Position numbers and translations under genes: made by a program. Below are positions 50,047 to 58,687 of a stretch of 64,000 nucleotides of DNA, one piece after another. The notes beneath the pieces are model-generated. The model ran no database searches, had not been told where the DNA came from, and saw only the letters and a program-made list of their open reading frames with translations. Location: the NCBI GenBank assembly GCA_034665305.1, contig JAXDFZ010000010.1:186001-250000 (forward strand). Direction: 5' to 3'. This stretch comes from DASXRU01 sp034665305. Its GTDB lineage: Bacteria > Acidobacteriota > Blastocatellia > Pyrinomonadales > Pyrinomonadaceae. Positions within the stretch are counted from its first letter, which is position 1; the number at the start of each line of letters is the position of its first letter.

Positions 50047-50068
50047 CCCTCCCCACAAGTGGGGAGGG
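50047..50068. repeat. CCCTCCCCACAAGTGGGGAG hairpin
   Basis: A 10-bp stem (CCCTCCCCAC/GTGGGGAGGG) with a 2-nt loop, in the 226-bp gap between the S9 peptidase stop and the EF-P start on the minus strand. The surrounding sequence (CTCTCCCCTAACCCCTCTCC) is also low complexity. Could terminate or process the peptidase transcript. Confidence 0.5.
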
Positions 50069-50168
50069 ATTAAGGGTGGGGTAAAGGCGCACCGCCCGAC
50101 CTCTCCCCTAACCCCTCTCCGCGAAGCAGAGAAGGGAAAATGAAAGCCCGTGCTCTTACAAGGTCAGC

Positions 50169-53100
50169 CTAAGGTTGAATATCATCTTCGTCCGTAGCGC
50201 GATATTTCTCCTTCTCCTTATCGCGCTGCAAAAAGGGAATTCCTTTTTCCATCCATTCCGGCGCCGGCGCTCCCTTGAGAAAATGATCGAAGAACTCCTG
50301 CAGCCGGCGCGTGTAATCCTTTTGATTGATGCGCTTGCGCAGGCCATGCTTTTCGCCGTTGTAGCTAAACATGTAAACCTCTTTGCCCAGCCGGCGTAAA
50401 GCCAGGTAATACTCAATGCCCTGATACCAGGGCACCGCATCGTCTTCATCGTTGTGGATCATTAACAGCGGCGTCTGCACGCGGTCGGCGCGAAACACCG
50501 GTGAGTTTTCCAGGTAGCGCATCGGATATTCCCAGAGGCTGCCGCCAATCCGCGATTGCGTGTGTTCATACTGAAACTGGCGCGGTAGGCCAGTGCCCCA
50601 ACGAATGCCGCTGTACGCGCTGGTCATATTCGAAACCAGTGCGCCGGGCGCCGCCGCCTTGAAGCGATTGGTTTGCGTGACCATGTACGCGATTTGATAA
50701 CCGCCCCAACTGTGTCCCTGAATGCCGATCGCGTTCTCGTTCACATAACCCCGGTCTACCACTGCCTGAATTGCGGGCAGCACACACTTCATCGCGCTCT
50801 GGCCGGGATAGCCGATCGTGTAAACGATGTCGGGCATGAACACGAGGTAACCGTTGCTGACGTACACGGTCGGATTGATCGAGGTCCCGGGACCGGGATT
50901 GCGAAACGCATGAAGGCCCTGCGTGAGCCGCTCATAGATGTACACAATCATTGGGTACTTGCGGTGCGCATCGAAATTCTCGGGCTTCAGCAACAGGCCC
51001 TTGAGCGCGACTCCGTCTTCATTTTGAAAAGGGACCAACTCCGCCGTGCCCCAGTTGTATGGCGCGCGTTGCGCATCGCCGTTGCTGACTTTTTTCAAGT
51101 CACTGAAATTCAGACCGGTGACCAATAGATCGGGAAACTCGTCATAGCGCGACGCTGTCAGCAACAAGGTGTCGGCGTCTTTCGCTTTCGTGGGAGTGCT
51201 GAAGTCCTTGGCGGCCATCAACAGTTTTTCCGGCAACGCGCCATCGATTCGGTCGCGATAGAAACCCGAATCACGTGTTTCTTCATTGACCGCGCGGAGC
51301 AGCAGCGGTTTCGCGGGATCGATCCAGCGCACCGTGGGATCGCGCGGCTCCAGGCGCACGTAGCGGAGCACGGTCTTTTCTCTTCTGCCAACGCCATCAG
51401 TCAGGTTTTTGGCGCGGCCGCCATCGGGGGAAACCTGCCAGATGTCGAAACGATCATAGAACAGCACCTGGGCATCGTCTTTGGTCCAACCCGCGACTCC
51501 ATATGACGAAGGCACCGAAGGCGTGTCGTTGTCTTCGTCAAAGAAGTTGACGCCGAGCGCGCGTGTCAGGTTTACGATCTTGCCGTCAGCTACTGAGTAA
51601 CTGTTCCAATCTTTTCCGTCGAAAAAGATCGCGAACCGGGCGTTAGGCGAAAGGGAAACGCCAAACCGCTGTTTCATCGCGATCGGCTTGCGCGCCCCGG
51701 TGGTCGTGTTCACCAGGTAGAAGTCCGTGAAGCCGGGATCGTAATCGGCCATCTGGCGGTACGCGCGGTTGTCCGATCCGATTGCATAACGACCGTCGTT
51801 AGACGGCGAAATGTTTTCCATCGTCTCATCGGCAAGCTGGACAAACTTGCGATCGCGAAAGTGATAGACGGCGCGGTACGATTTGTTCCGTTCCTGTTCG
51901 GCGCGAATTTTCTGAATCGGCTGGACGTAATCGTCTTTCCAATGCCAAAGGTCCACCGCGACTTTTTCGTCAGCGGCGGGTTCCTGGCTGGGATCCTTTT
52001 CCGGTTCCGGCGGTGGCGCTGTTCCCAGGAACAAGCGGCTGCCGTCGAGCGAGTAGGCGAGGTTAGCCTTTTCGCTAACTACGAAATCTTTCCGGAATCC
52101 CGTTGATTGCTGGGAGACGATCTCATTAGCGACTGTGGTGCCGCGACTCCAGCGATAGACTTTGAATCGTGGTTGTTTTGCTGCTGCGTCGTCCTTGTCG
52201 CTGATGAAGGCCAGTTGCGTCTGGTCTTCGTCCCACGTGAGTTTCTGGTATTTGCCTTTGCCGCCGAGCAGCGCCGTGGGTGGTCCATCGTTCAGCGTCG
52301 ACACCATGTAGATGCCATTCGTCTCTTCTTTCTTTGCAGAGACTGTGAACACCAGCGCCTTCGCATCTTTGCTTAAGGTGAACTCCAGAGCGTCGCTGAA
52401 GCGGCGTTCGTTTCCCTTCGCCATATCGCGCAAGACGAGATCGCTGCCGTACTCCTTTTTCTTAGCCGGCCGGGCGGCGGGCTTTGCATCTTCAGTCGCT
52501 GGAGCGGGCGATGGAGCTGGAGTTCCGGACGGCGTGGCGGCAGGCGACGGTTGTGGCGTCGGCGTTGGCCGAGCGCCTTCGGTGGAAATCATTGCGCCCT
52601 CGGTGGCCCGCGGCCTGGCGGCTTGGTCGTCGTTCTTCCTTTCGTCGGGTTTTGGCTCTAACAGATAGGCGATGTAACCGGATCCCTCTTCGGGGACCTG
52701 AAAACTTTTCACCTTGTCGATGCGAGTGACATTGCCGTTGGACAGGTCCATGATCCCCATCCCGTTCTTCGGCATTTCTTCCGGCTTCTTCTTGTCCTTT
52801 TTGGCCTTATTAATTTCCGCCTTAGTCGGCTCAACGGCAAACACGAGATAGCGACTGTCTGCGGTGAAGACGGGACGAACGAGGCGGGCGTTCGCGGCAA
52901 CTATTTCACCAACGTTGACGCTCGGATCGTCCGGTGGCGGCGCCGGCGGGCGATAACCACGCGCCGCGCGCCACTCAACGCCACCGGCAACGTTGCGCAC
53001 GACGATCTCGCCGTCATTGTCCTGCGGCATGAACGCGTACGCGACGAATTTGCCATCGCGCGAAATCTGTGACGCCTGAATGGAACGCCAGGAATCGTAG

Positions 53101-53279
53101 TCCTGATGCGTCAAGGGACGCTTGGCCCGGGTCGCCGGCTGTTGGGCCAAAACTCCGGCGGGGTTGTAGCCAAGCGGCACGGCCGTCAGTGCCGCTGCCA
53201 GCAAGGCAACTCCACAAACAAAGGACACACCTTGTTGGCAGACGAGATTCCAGCGCGACACTTTTCCCAAGCGTTTCAT
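50169..53279 (-). CDS. S9 family (prolyl oligopeptidase) serine peptidase
   Basis: 1036 residues from ATG 53279, with GAGGTGG 5 nt upstream; the frame is open further up. Signal peptide (residues 15-45). Long N-terminal beta-propeller (residues about 60-760) with many DGR/SPNAR strands and an insert rich in Thr/Pro/Ala (residues about 240-290). C-terminal alpha/beta-hydrolase with the Ser nucleophile in AIGIQGHSWGGYQIAYM (near 888), the Asp in LLMIHNDEDDAVPWYQG, and the His in YNGEKHGLRKR. Secreted or periplasmic peptidase on peptides. S9 relatives usually have about 650-750 residues; the excess here is mainly in the propeller and linker. Confidence 0.92.
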   Translation of the reverse strand: MKRLGKVSRWNLVCQQGVSFVCGVALLAAALTAVPLGYNPAGVLAQQPATRAKRPLTHQDYDSWRSIQASQISRDGKFVAYAFMPQDNDGEIVVRNVAGGVEWRAARGYRPPAPPPDDPSVNVGEIVAANARLVRPVFTADSRYLVFAVEPTKAEINKAKKDKKKPEEMPKNGMGIMDLSNGNVTRIDKVKSFQVPEEGSGYIAYLLEPKPDERKNDDQAARPRATEGAMISTEGARPTPTPQPSPAATPSGTPAPSPAPATEDAKPAARPAKKKEYGSDLVLRDMAKGNERRFSDALEFTLSKDAKALVFTVSAKKEETNGIYMVSTLNDGPPTALLGGKGKYQKLTWDEDQTQLAFISDKDDAAAKQPRFKVYRWSRGTTVANEIVSQQSTGFRKDFVVSEKANLAYSLDGSRLFLGTAPPPEPEKDPSQEPAADEKVAVDLWHWKDDYVQPIQKIRAEQERNKSYRAVYHFRDRKFVQLADETMENISPSNDGRYAIGSDNRAYRQMADYDPGFTDFYLVNTTTGARKPIAMKQRFGVSLSPNARFAIFFDGKDWNSYSVADGKIVNLTRALGVNFFDEDNDTPSVPSSYGVAGWTKDDAQVLFYDRFDIWQVSPDGGRAKNLTDGVGRREKTVLRYVRLEPRDPTVRWIDPAKPLLLRAVNEETRDSGFYRDRIDGALPEKLLMAAKDFSTPTKAKDADTLLLTASRYDEFPDLLVTGLNFSDLKKVSNGDAQRAPYNWGTAELVPFQNEDGVALKGLLLKPENFDAHRKYPMIVYIYERLTQGLHAFRNPGPGTSINPTVYVSNGYLVFMPDIVYTIGYPGQSAMKCVLPAIQAVVDRGYVNENAIGIQGHSWGGYQIAYMVTQTNRFKAAAPGALVSNMTSAYSGIRWGTGLPRQFQYEHTQSRIGGSLWEYPMRYLENSPVFRADRVQTPLLMIHNDEDDAVPWYQGIEYYLALRRLGKEVYMFSYNGEKHGLRKRINQKDYTRRLQEFFDHFLKGAPAPEWMEKGIPFLQRDKEKEKYRATDEDDIQP

Positions 53280-53870
53280 AAGCCACCTCGTATTTGTGTT
53301 TGCTTGCGACAATGAAGTCGGACAAGTCTCTTCAATGGCGGCGTCTAAGTCAAGAATGGCGGAGCCGGTTGCGTTACGCCAGAGCACGGGCAGTAGCCCG
53401 ACCGTAAGGGAGGGCTCCGCTTGAGTGCATGCGAGCGGGGGCCCTCCCTTACGGTCGGGCTACTGCCCCGCCTCAGATCGGGATAGGCCATATTTGATTA
53501 ACCATTTTAACGGTTTTCCGATTAAACCGTTGAAACGGTTCGACGGTGAATGTATCCCCATGCCCCCCGACTGAAGTCAGGTGCTAATGAGAAGATGAAG
53601 CTGACTCAGTACCCGCCTACCTGCCATTGTTTTTTCCTCGCCAAAATATTGTCACGCGGGCCGACAAGGTGTATAAGGCGTCCTGTTCCTCGCAAGGACC
53701 CGACGCTCCTTTCCCAAAACGCGTAACAAACTGGGAGGGCGGCCTTAATAACCCTTTTCTTAGGCTGTTAGCTCAGTAAACACCGCGCCGCCGAGAGGAT
53801 CTCCGGCAAGAATAATTGTCTCTGTTTTTGCGAAAACATTCCCCGAAAGTTGGATATCGTGTCTCAGTCC
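53280..53870. other. 590-bp intergenic region
   Basis: Contains the inverted repeat at 53388-53468, then AACGGTT-type dyads near 53505-53540 (AACCATTTTAACGGTTTT and AAACCGTTGAAACGGTT). From 53560 to 53870 no gene, promoter or RNA could be identified. Confidence 0.5.
53388..53468. repeat. Perfect 28-bp inverted repeat with 25-nt loop
   Basis: GGGCAGTAGCCCGACCGTAA (53388 on) continues to 53415 and its exact reverse complement lies at 53441-53468. Contains GTAGCCCG motifs of the type seen at 19795. Situated 110 bp upstream of the S9 peptidase gene. Confidence 0.85.
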
Positions 53871-55667
53871 ATGCAAACAGATCCCACGCCCGCACGGCAG
53901 GATGACCGCGAACAATTTGACCTCGAAGTCGGCTCGCGCCGCGATGAGCAGGAGCGCCTCTTCATCGAGGCGGTCGCACGACTGCGCGCCGAAGACGAAA
54001 AGCAGCGCCGCGAAGAAACGCAGCAAAAGGCCAGCGACGAACGCTTGCTGCTGGAGGAAACACACCAGCGCGCTGTCGCCGAGCGCCAGTTGATCGACGA
54101 CGCCCGCCGCCGTTCGCATGAGGAAAGTCGCCGGCGTGCTGAAGAAGAACGCCAACGTTTGGAAGCCGAAACCAGGCAGGTGGTTGAACAGGCCCGCCGT
54201 TTCGCCGCCGCGCACCGCGAACGTTTGGAAACCCTGGCGCGGGAGCGCGCCGAAGAAGAAGCACGGTTACATGAGGCGGAAGAGCAGCAGAGGCTCGAGC
54301 GAGAGAGATTGCGCGCAGCACAACACGCGTCGGTCCAGGTTAGCCAGGAACTCAGCCGCGAGCGTGTGGAGTTGGAAACAGCGCGCCAGCAAGCCGAGGA
54401 AAAAGTGCGCCAACTGAAAGAGGCCCGGCAACTGATACAACTCGAGGAAGAAGCGTGCAAGGAAGCGCTGCAGGAATGCGCGAGACTGGAAGAAGAAGTG
54501 GGCCTGCGGGCCACTGAAGAGCGAGAGCGGCTGGAAGAGACTCGCCGCCGGACGCTTATTGCCCACGCAGAGATCGAAACTGCGGCCGAGCTGCGTCGCG
54601 ACGAAGAAACTACGCGCCTGGCAGAGCTTGCCGCGTTGAGGAACAAGGCGGACGATGAAGCGCAGGAACGCGCCGCAATTGAACAGCGGCTGCGCGCTGA
54701 AATTGAGGAGTTACGTAAGGGCGTCACCCTGCAACGCAAAACAATCGCCGAGGCAGAGAGCGAGCGATTTGCGGAAACCGAAGTCTTGCGCATGGCTGAG
54801 CAGGAACGAGAGCTATCCCAAGCCGCCGCTCGCTTGCAGGCGGAAGTGAACCAGCGCCGGCTCGATGAATTACAGGCTGAGGGAGAAAAGACTGCCTCGG
54901 AGATTAATCGCCTTATCAGCCGAGAGGAACAACTGCAGGCTGAACTCCAGGAACTACGGGAGATCGCTGCCGAGCAGCAAAAGCGCGTCGAGGCCAGTGA
55001 GGCCCAACGGCGCGCCGACGAAGAATCGATCCGCCGTTTCGAAGAAGCTCGCGAGAAGGCGGAAGATAAAGCTCGAGCGCGGGCGGCCGAAGAGGAAACA
55101 CGTCGCCGGGCAAGTGAGGCGGCGAAGCTACAGGCCGAAGAGGAAGCACGCCAAAGGGCCAACGACGAAATCAATCGCCGCCTCGACGAAAAGAACCAGC
55201 GAATCCAAATCGAAGAGGATTCGCTCAAACGCAGGAACGAAGAGCTGGTGCGGCGTCGCGCCGAAGTGGAAGCAGCCCGGGCCACAGCCGAAGAAGAAGC
55301 GCGCCGCTTGAACGACGTGCAGCAACGGATAACCGCCAGTGAAACCGGACGGCGGCGCGCTGAGAATGAGCGGCTACGTCTGGAGGCCGACGTTCGTTTG
55401 CGGGAGCAGAAGGAGCAGGAGCGGCTTAAGGAAGCTCGTCATCGTCTTTCGGAAGAGCAACAAAAGATTGACGAGCTGCAACGACGGGCGGAAGAAGATG
55501 AAACTAGACTTGAAGAGTTGCGCGCCCTGCGGCAGCGGATTGAACATGAAGCTCAGCTACGACTGGAGACTGAAGAGCAAGTCCTCGCTGAAATAGAAAC
55601 GCTCGCCAGCCGCGAAAAGCGACTCAAGGAAGTTGAAGAGCGACCTAATTTGCGACAAGCGTCGTAG
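53871..55667 (+). CDS. Long coiled-coil protein
   Basis: 598 residues from ATG 53871 (a TTG at 53850 is an alternative; neither has a good ribosome site). Almost the whole chain is one uninterrupted Arg/Glu/Ala/Gln-rich heptad coil, with blocks such as EEETRRRASEAAKLQAEEEA, and RARAAEEETRRR. No signal peptide, no membrane segment, no globular domain at either end. The pattern resembles filament-like or TolA-like coils, but nothing diagnostic remains. Its composition gives a long Ser/Arg-rich open frame on the other strand, which is only a shadow. Followed by a long inverted repeat and a pseudogene, both pointing towards it. Confidence 0.8.
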   Translation: MQTDPTPARQDDREQFDLEVGSRRDEQERLFIEAVARLRAEDEKQRREETQQKASDERLLLEETHQRAVAERQLIDDARRRSHEESRRRAEEERQRLEAETRQVVEQARRFAAAHRERLETLARERAEEEARLHEAEEQQRLERERLRAAQHASVQVSQELSRERVELETARQQAEEKVRQLKEARQLIQLEEEACKEALQECARLEEEVGLRATEERERLEETRRRTLIAHAEIETAAELRRDEETTRLAELAALRNKADDEAQERAAIEQRLRAEIEELRKGVTLQRKTIAEAESERFAETEVLRMAEQERELSQAAARLQAEVNQRRLDELQAEGEKTASEINRLISREEQLQAELQELREIAAEQQKRVEASEAQRRADEESIRRFEEAREKAEDKARARAAEEETRRRASEAAKLQAEEEARQRANDEINRRLDEKNQRIQIEEDSLKRRNEELVRRRAEVEAARATAEEEARRLNDVQQRITASETGRRRAENERLRLEADVRLREQKEQERLKEARHRLSEEQQKIDELQRRAEEDETRLEELRALRQRIEHEAQLRLETEEQVLAEIETLASREKRLKEVEERPNLRQAS

Positions 55668-55676
55668 ATTTTAGCT

Positions 55677-55815
55677 CAAGCTCTTCACTGGACCGCGGGC
55701 GTCCCGCCCGCAAACGCGCCGTCAGGCGCGTGGCTCCCCACACTTAATTGATTAATGATTTCGCGCTGTGCGCTCAGTGGCGGGCGAGACGCCCGCGGTC
55801 CCAGTGAAGAGCTTG
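55677..55815. repeat. 34-bp imperfect inverted repeat between convergent coding regions
   Basis: Arms 55677-55710 (CAAGCTCTTCACTGG-ACCGC) and 55780-55815 are reverse complements with one gap and about two mismatches. Short hairpins (ACGCGCCGTCAGGCGCGT) lie within. It overlaps neither stop but fills the gap after the coiled-coil gene. Confidence 0.75.
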
Positions 55816-55817
55816 GA

Positions 55818-56410
55818 CTATTCCACAGAACTCAAGCGTTCACGAAACTCCAACTCTTGTTTTAGGGCGCGCAGGTCACGCAACAGTTCGTTTGCGGTCT
55901 GATAGCGATCAGATTTCTTCTTCTGTAATGTCCGGCTCACGATCCGTTGCAGTTCATCAGGCAGATACTCCTGCGCGATAAAGTTCGTGCCGGCCGCGCC
56001 GCCAATTTCATAGATGGTGATGATGTTCGGATGGTTCAGGGCTGAGGCGGCGCGCGCTTCCTGCTGGAAACGGCGCAACCGGTCTTTGTCGTCGGTGAAT
56101 TCTGAAGGCAGCGTTTTCAAAGCTACCTTGCGGCCCCGCCTCATCACGGCTTCCAGGTCGTTAACAAAAGCTTCAAACGAAAGGTCAGGGACGTCCCAAT
56201 CCGAGAGGCCGTTGCCCCGTTCGTCGTAGCGGATAAAGGCATGATCGCGCGCAAACTCAGCCAGCATGTGCCGCCACACAGGGCTGCGCCAATCATATTC
56301 CAAATGACTGAGCCAGTTGGCGGCCTTTACCAGCGGCGGCCATTCTCCTACCTTGGCATACGCGATGCGAACATCGTCATGGTCTTACAAAAGTTGATCT
56401 GCTGTTCCAT
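55818..56410 (-). pseudogene. Chimeric relic: alpha/beta-hydrolase fused to decayed Ser/Thr kinase
   Basis: Reading from ATG 56410 the first frame gives MEQQINFCKT, as at the start of adenylate-cyclase-type alpha/beta-hydrolase sensors. A frameshift near 56385 then leads to DDVRIAYAKVGEWPPLVKAA, WLSHLEYDWRSPVWRHMLAE, YDERGNGLSDWDVPDLSFEA. At DLEAVM the sequence switches directly to RRGRKVALKTLPSEFTDDKD, RRFQQEARAASALNHPNIIT of a kinase N-lobe, and after NFIAQEY it jumps to LPDELQRIVSRTLQKKKSDR, the end of the kinase domain. HRD, DFG and the hydrolase Ser-Asp-His parts are all gone. Two deletions and a frameshift mark it as non-functional as an enzyme; a 161-codon frame (TTG 56303 on) remains open. 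Confidence 0.8.
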
Positions 56411-56561
56411 GTCGCGCGTGAAAGAGCTTCGGCGGTCCTGCGACAGGCCGCGAGCCTCGTTTCGGATTCACGATTAAGTGACGAGAGCGTATTCTAGCCG
56501 AGCGAGCATGATGTTTATAGTCATTTTGCCCGGCGATGACAAAACCATGAGGAGCAGTGTG

Positions 56562-57158
56562 ATGAAGCCAATTCTTTCGATAACTTTTGTAGTCGTTTCG
56601 CTCGCTTTGTGCGGATCTGCCGTGGCCCAACGGCCGGGTCCGGAGTTTCGCCGCCCTTTAAGTTGCGAGCCATTAGAGCCGCGGACCAAGCTCGAAGCCA
56701 TCGATACTCGCTATCAAAGAGTGTTGCTAAAGGGATTTACTCAGGTCGGTGTCCTGGACGCGCGCGGCGGCGACATTCGCATTGACGCAGTTGAGTTGCG
56801 CGATACGCTCGCGCCCTCGCGAGCCACCGGGATTGTGATCGCCGTCAAAGAAACAAGCGAACACCCGCGCGAGGATCGGGCGTTCATCGATTACGAGGAA
56901 ATAGATCCCCTCGTAAAAGCGCTCGATACGCTCGCGCGCGTCAATGAAACTTCGACGAAGCTGACCAGCTTCGAAGCTCGCTACCGCACGAATGGCGATA
57001 TGGAGATCAACGTCTTCCGTCAAAGTCGCAGTGGCATCGCCGCATCGTTGTCGAATGGAATTTGCGATAAGATCACGGTCCTTTTGACGCTGGACGATTT
57101 GAACAAACTGCGGGGAATGATGCTGGAGGCAAAGACTCGTTTGGATGAGATAAAATGA
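56562..57158 (+). CDS. Secreted hypothetical protein
   Basis: 198 residues from ATG 56562, which has GAGGAG 8 nt upstream. Signal peptide (ILSITFVVVSLALCGSAVA, cut near AVAQ). Remaining sequence has YQRVLLKGFTQVGVLDARGG, ATGIVIAVKETSEHPREDRA, FIDYEEIDPLVKALDTLARV, and DKITVLLTLDDLNKLRGMML; no family recognised. The TlpA-like gene starts 27 nt downstream, so the two are likely cotranscribed. Confidence 0.72.
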   Translation: MKPILSITFVVVSLALCGSAVAQRPGPEFRRPLSCEPLEPRTKLEAIDTRYQRVLLKGFTQVGVLDARGGDIRIDAVELRDTLAPSRATGIVIAVKETSEHPREDRAFIDYEEIDPLVKALDTLARVNETSTKLTSFEARYRTNGDMEINVFRQSRSGIAASLSNGICDKITVLLTLDDLNKLRGMMLEAKTRLDEIK

Positions 57159-57185
57159 CGGAATAGTTTGTGCTGGGAGACAGAA

Positions 57186-58298
57186 ATGCTTCGTTTCGGA
57201 AACTCTAAGGTTCCTGATTCGCACCGGCTAAGTTTTTGGGGGTTTCGTATGGCGCTGCTGGTTTGCTTGATGTTAAGCGCCGGCGGTTTTTTATTGTCGC
57301 GATCGACGGCAACCGGGAACGCTAAGGCGAATGCGGGGCAGGAAAAAGAGGCAACCTTTGATGCCGAGTTCCAAAAAGGAATTCAGAGCCTGCGACGTCA
57401 GCGTTTCGAAGAAGCCCTGAAGAGTTTTAAGCGGGCGAATGAAATGCGAGACAAGAAGTCGCCCGAGTGTTATCTCGCCATGGCCCAGGCTTACATCGGT
57501 TTGGAGGAGCACAAGAACGTTATTGAAAGTTGCGATAAGGCCTTCGAGCTGGGTGGCAACGACCCGCAGGTCCTGGTCCCGGCGTACAACCTCAAGGGGC
57601 TGGCGCTGCAGGCGCTAGCGGAGGGAAAGAACCAAAAGAAGTTACAGGAAGCCGAAGCTGTGTTTCGCCAGGGACTAGCGATCGGAACGGACGTCGTGCC
57701 GATGGTTCATTACAACCTCGGGATTGTACTCATGCAGCAGGACCGCGACCCCGAAGGCATTGCAGAGATGCAGAAGTTTTTGGAGTTGCAACCGAAGGGG
57801 CTCAATTCGGAAGCGGCGCGCAAGATGATTGAGAATCCGCGCCGGGCACGCGAGCCATACGCTCCGGACTTTTCATTTACAACTTCTGAGGGCGAGTTCG
57901 TCAAGCTGGAGGATTTGCGCGGCAAGGTCGTCGTTCTCGACTTTTGGGGCACCTGGTGTCATCCGTGTGTTGCGTCAGTGCCGGCGATGCGAGAACTGAA
58001 CAAAAAATACTCGAAGGACCCGGCGTTTGTCCTGATCGGAATCGACACACGTGACGACGAGGAGACTTTGCGTGCGTTTACGGCGGAGAACAAGATGGTT
58101 TGGCGCCAGTACCGCGATACGGAAAACCAGGTATCGAAGTTATTCAGCATTCGCGCCTTTCCTACTTATGTGGTGATCGATCCGGAAGGCATCCTCCGTT
58201 ATCGGGGCATCGGCGCGAGTTCGCGTCAGGGGGCGGCTTTGGATGATGCTATCAAGAAGCAATTGAAGCTGCTGGCGAAACCTCCCGACGCAAACTGA
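57186..58298 (+). CDS. TlpA-like thioredoxin with TPR repeats
   Basis: 370 residues from ATG 57186, with GGGAG 6 nt upstream. N-terminal membrane anchor (residues about 22-42, MALLVCLMLSAGGFLLS). TPR region, residues about 60-200 (FQKGIQSLRRQRFEEALKSF, YNLGIVLMQQDRDPEGIAEM). The thioredoxin domain of the TlpA/ResA family follows from about residue 225: APDFSFTTSEGEFVKLEDLR, VVLDFWGTWCHPCVASVP with the WCHPC redox motif, and the cis-Pro segment RAFPTYVVIDPEG. Extracytoplasmic thiol-disulfide reductant, possibly for cytochrome c maturation, which would fit the cytochrome-rich organism. Confidence 0.92.
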   Translation: MLRFGNSKVPDSHRLSFWGFRMALLVCLMLSAGGFLLSRSTATGNAKANAGQEKEATFDAEFQKGIQSLRRQRFEEALKSFKRANEMRDKKSPECYLAMAQAYIGLEEHKNVIESCDKAFELGGNDPQVLVPAYNLKGLALQALAEGKNQKKLQEAEAVFRQGLAIGTDVVPMVHYNLGIVLMQQDRDPEGIAEMQKFLELQPKGLNSEAARKMIENPRRAREPYAPDFSFTTSEGEFVKLEDLRGKVVVLDFWGTWCHPCVASVPAMRELNKKYSKDPAFVLIGIDTRDDEETLRAFTAENKMVWRQYRDTENQVSKLFSIRAFPTYVVIDPEGILRYRGIGASSRQGAALDDAIKKQLKLLAKPPDAN

Positions 58299-58320
58299 CT
58301 TTTAGGAAACTGGTGGAATC

Positions 58321-58352
58321 AAGCCCGTGCGTCTGCGCGGGCTTTCGCTTTT
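58321..58352 (+). terminator. Intrinsic terminator after the TlpA-like gene
   Basis: AAGCCCGTGC GTCT GCGCGGGCTT forms a 9-10 bp GC-rich stem with a short loop, followed by TCGCTTTT, 23 nt after the stop. Confidence 0.6.
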
Positions 58353-58378
58353 GGTAAAGGCAGCCCGAGGGGTTTTTC

Positions 58379-58572
58379 ACGCCGAAGGCGTTGAATAACT
58401 CAGCCAGGGTAACACCCTGGGTTTGGGGGCCAATCATCCGCACCTACCCTGAAAGGGTTGAATATGTTTTCGGCAGGCCATCGACTATTCAACCCTTTCA
58501 GGGTATCGAATCGCGGTTCATGTCGTTTACCAGGGTGCTACCCTGGGCTGAGTTATTCAACGCCTTCGGCGT
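58379..58572. repeat. Nested hairpin array
   Basis: Outer arms 58379-58403 and 58548-58572 are exact 25-bp reverse complements (ACGCCGAAGGCGTTGAATAA at the left end). Next in, CAGGGTAACACCCTGG (about 58405) and CCAGGGTGCTACCCTGG (58530-58546) are both hairpins. Innermost, ACCCTGAAAGGGTTGAATA at 58446-58464 and its exact reverse complement at 58486-58504. With the terminator at 58321 it makes up the 385-bp gap. Same plan as the arrays at 15288 and 24641. Confidence 0.8.
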
Positions 58573-58666
58573 AGGGGAACGAGCGTTCCAGGCCATGGAT
58601 TCTAAATTCGCTTCGCTTCGGCCTCGGGCTTTCTGACAGCCCTTCGAGTTGAAACCTCGAAGGGGG

Positions 58667-58687
58667 AGGCAGGAATGCCTGTCCTAC
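58667..58687. repeat. GTAG-foot palindrome at the helicase stop
   Basis: Read on the minus strand it is GTAGGACAGGCATTCCTGCC. The TAG stop codon of the helicase C-terminal frame (58684-58686) is made of the last three bases of the GTAG foot. Confidence 0.8.

Noticed and set aside
53864..55285. 473-codon Ser/Arg-rich frame opposite the coiled-coil gene
   Set aside because: It is a mirror of the Glu/Arg heptad codons on the plus strand; low complexity with no start signal.
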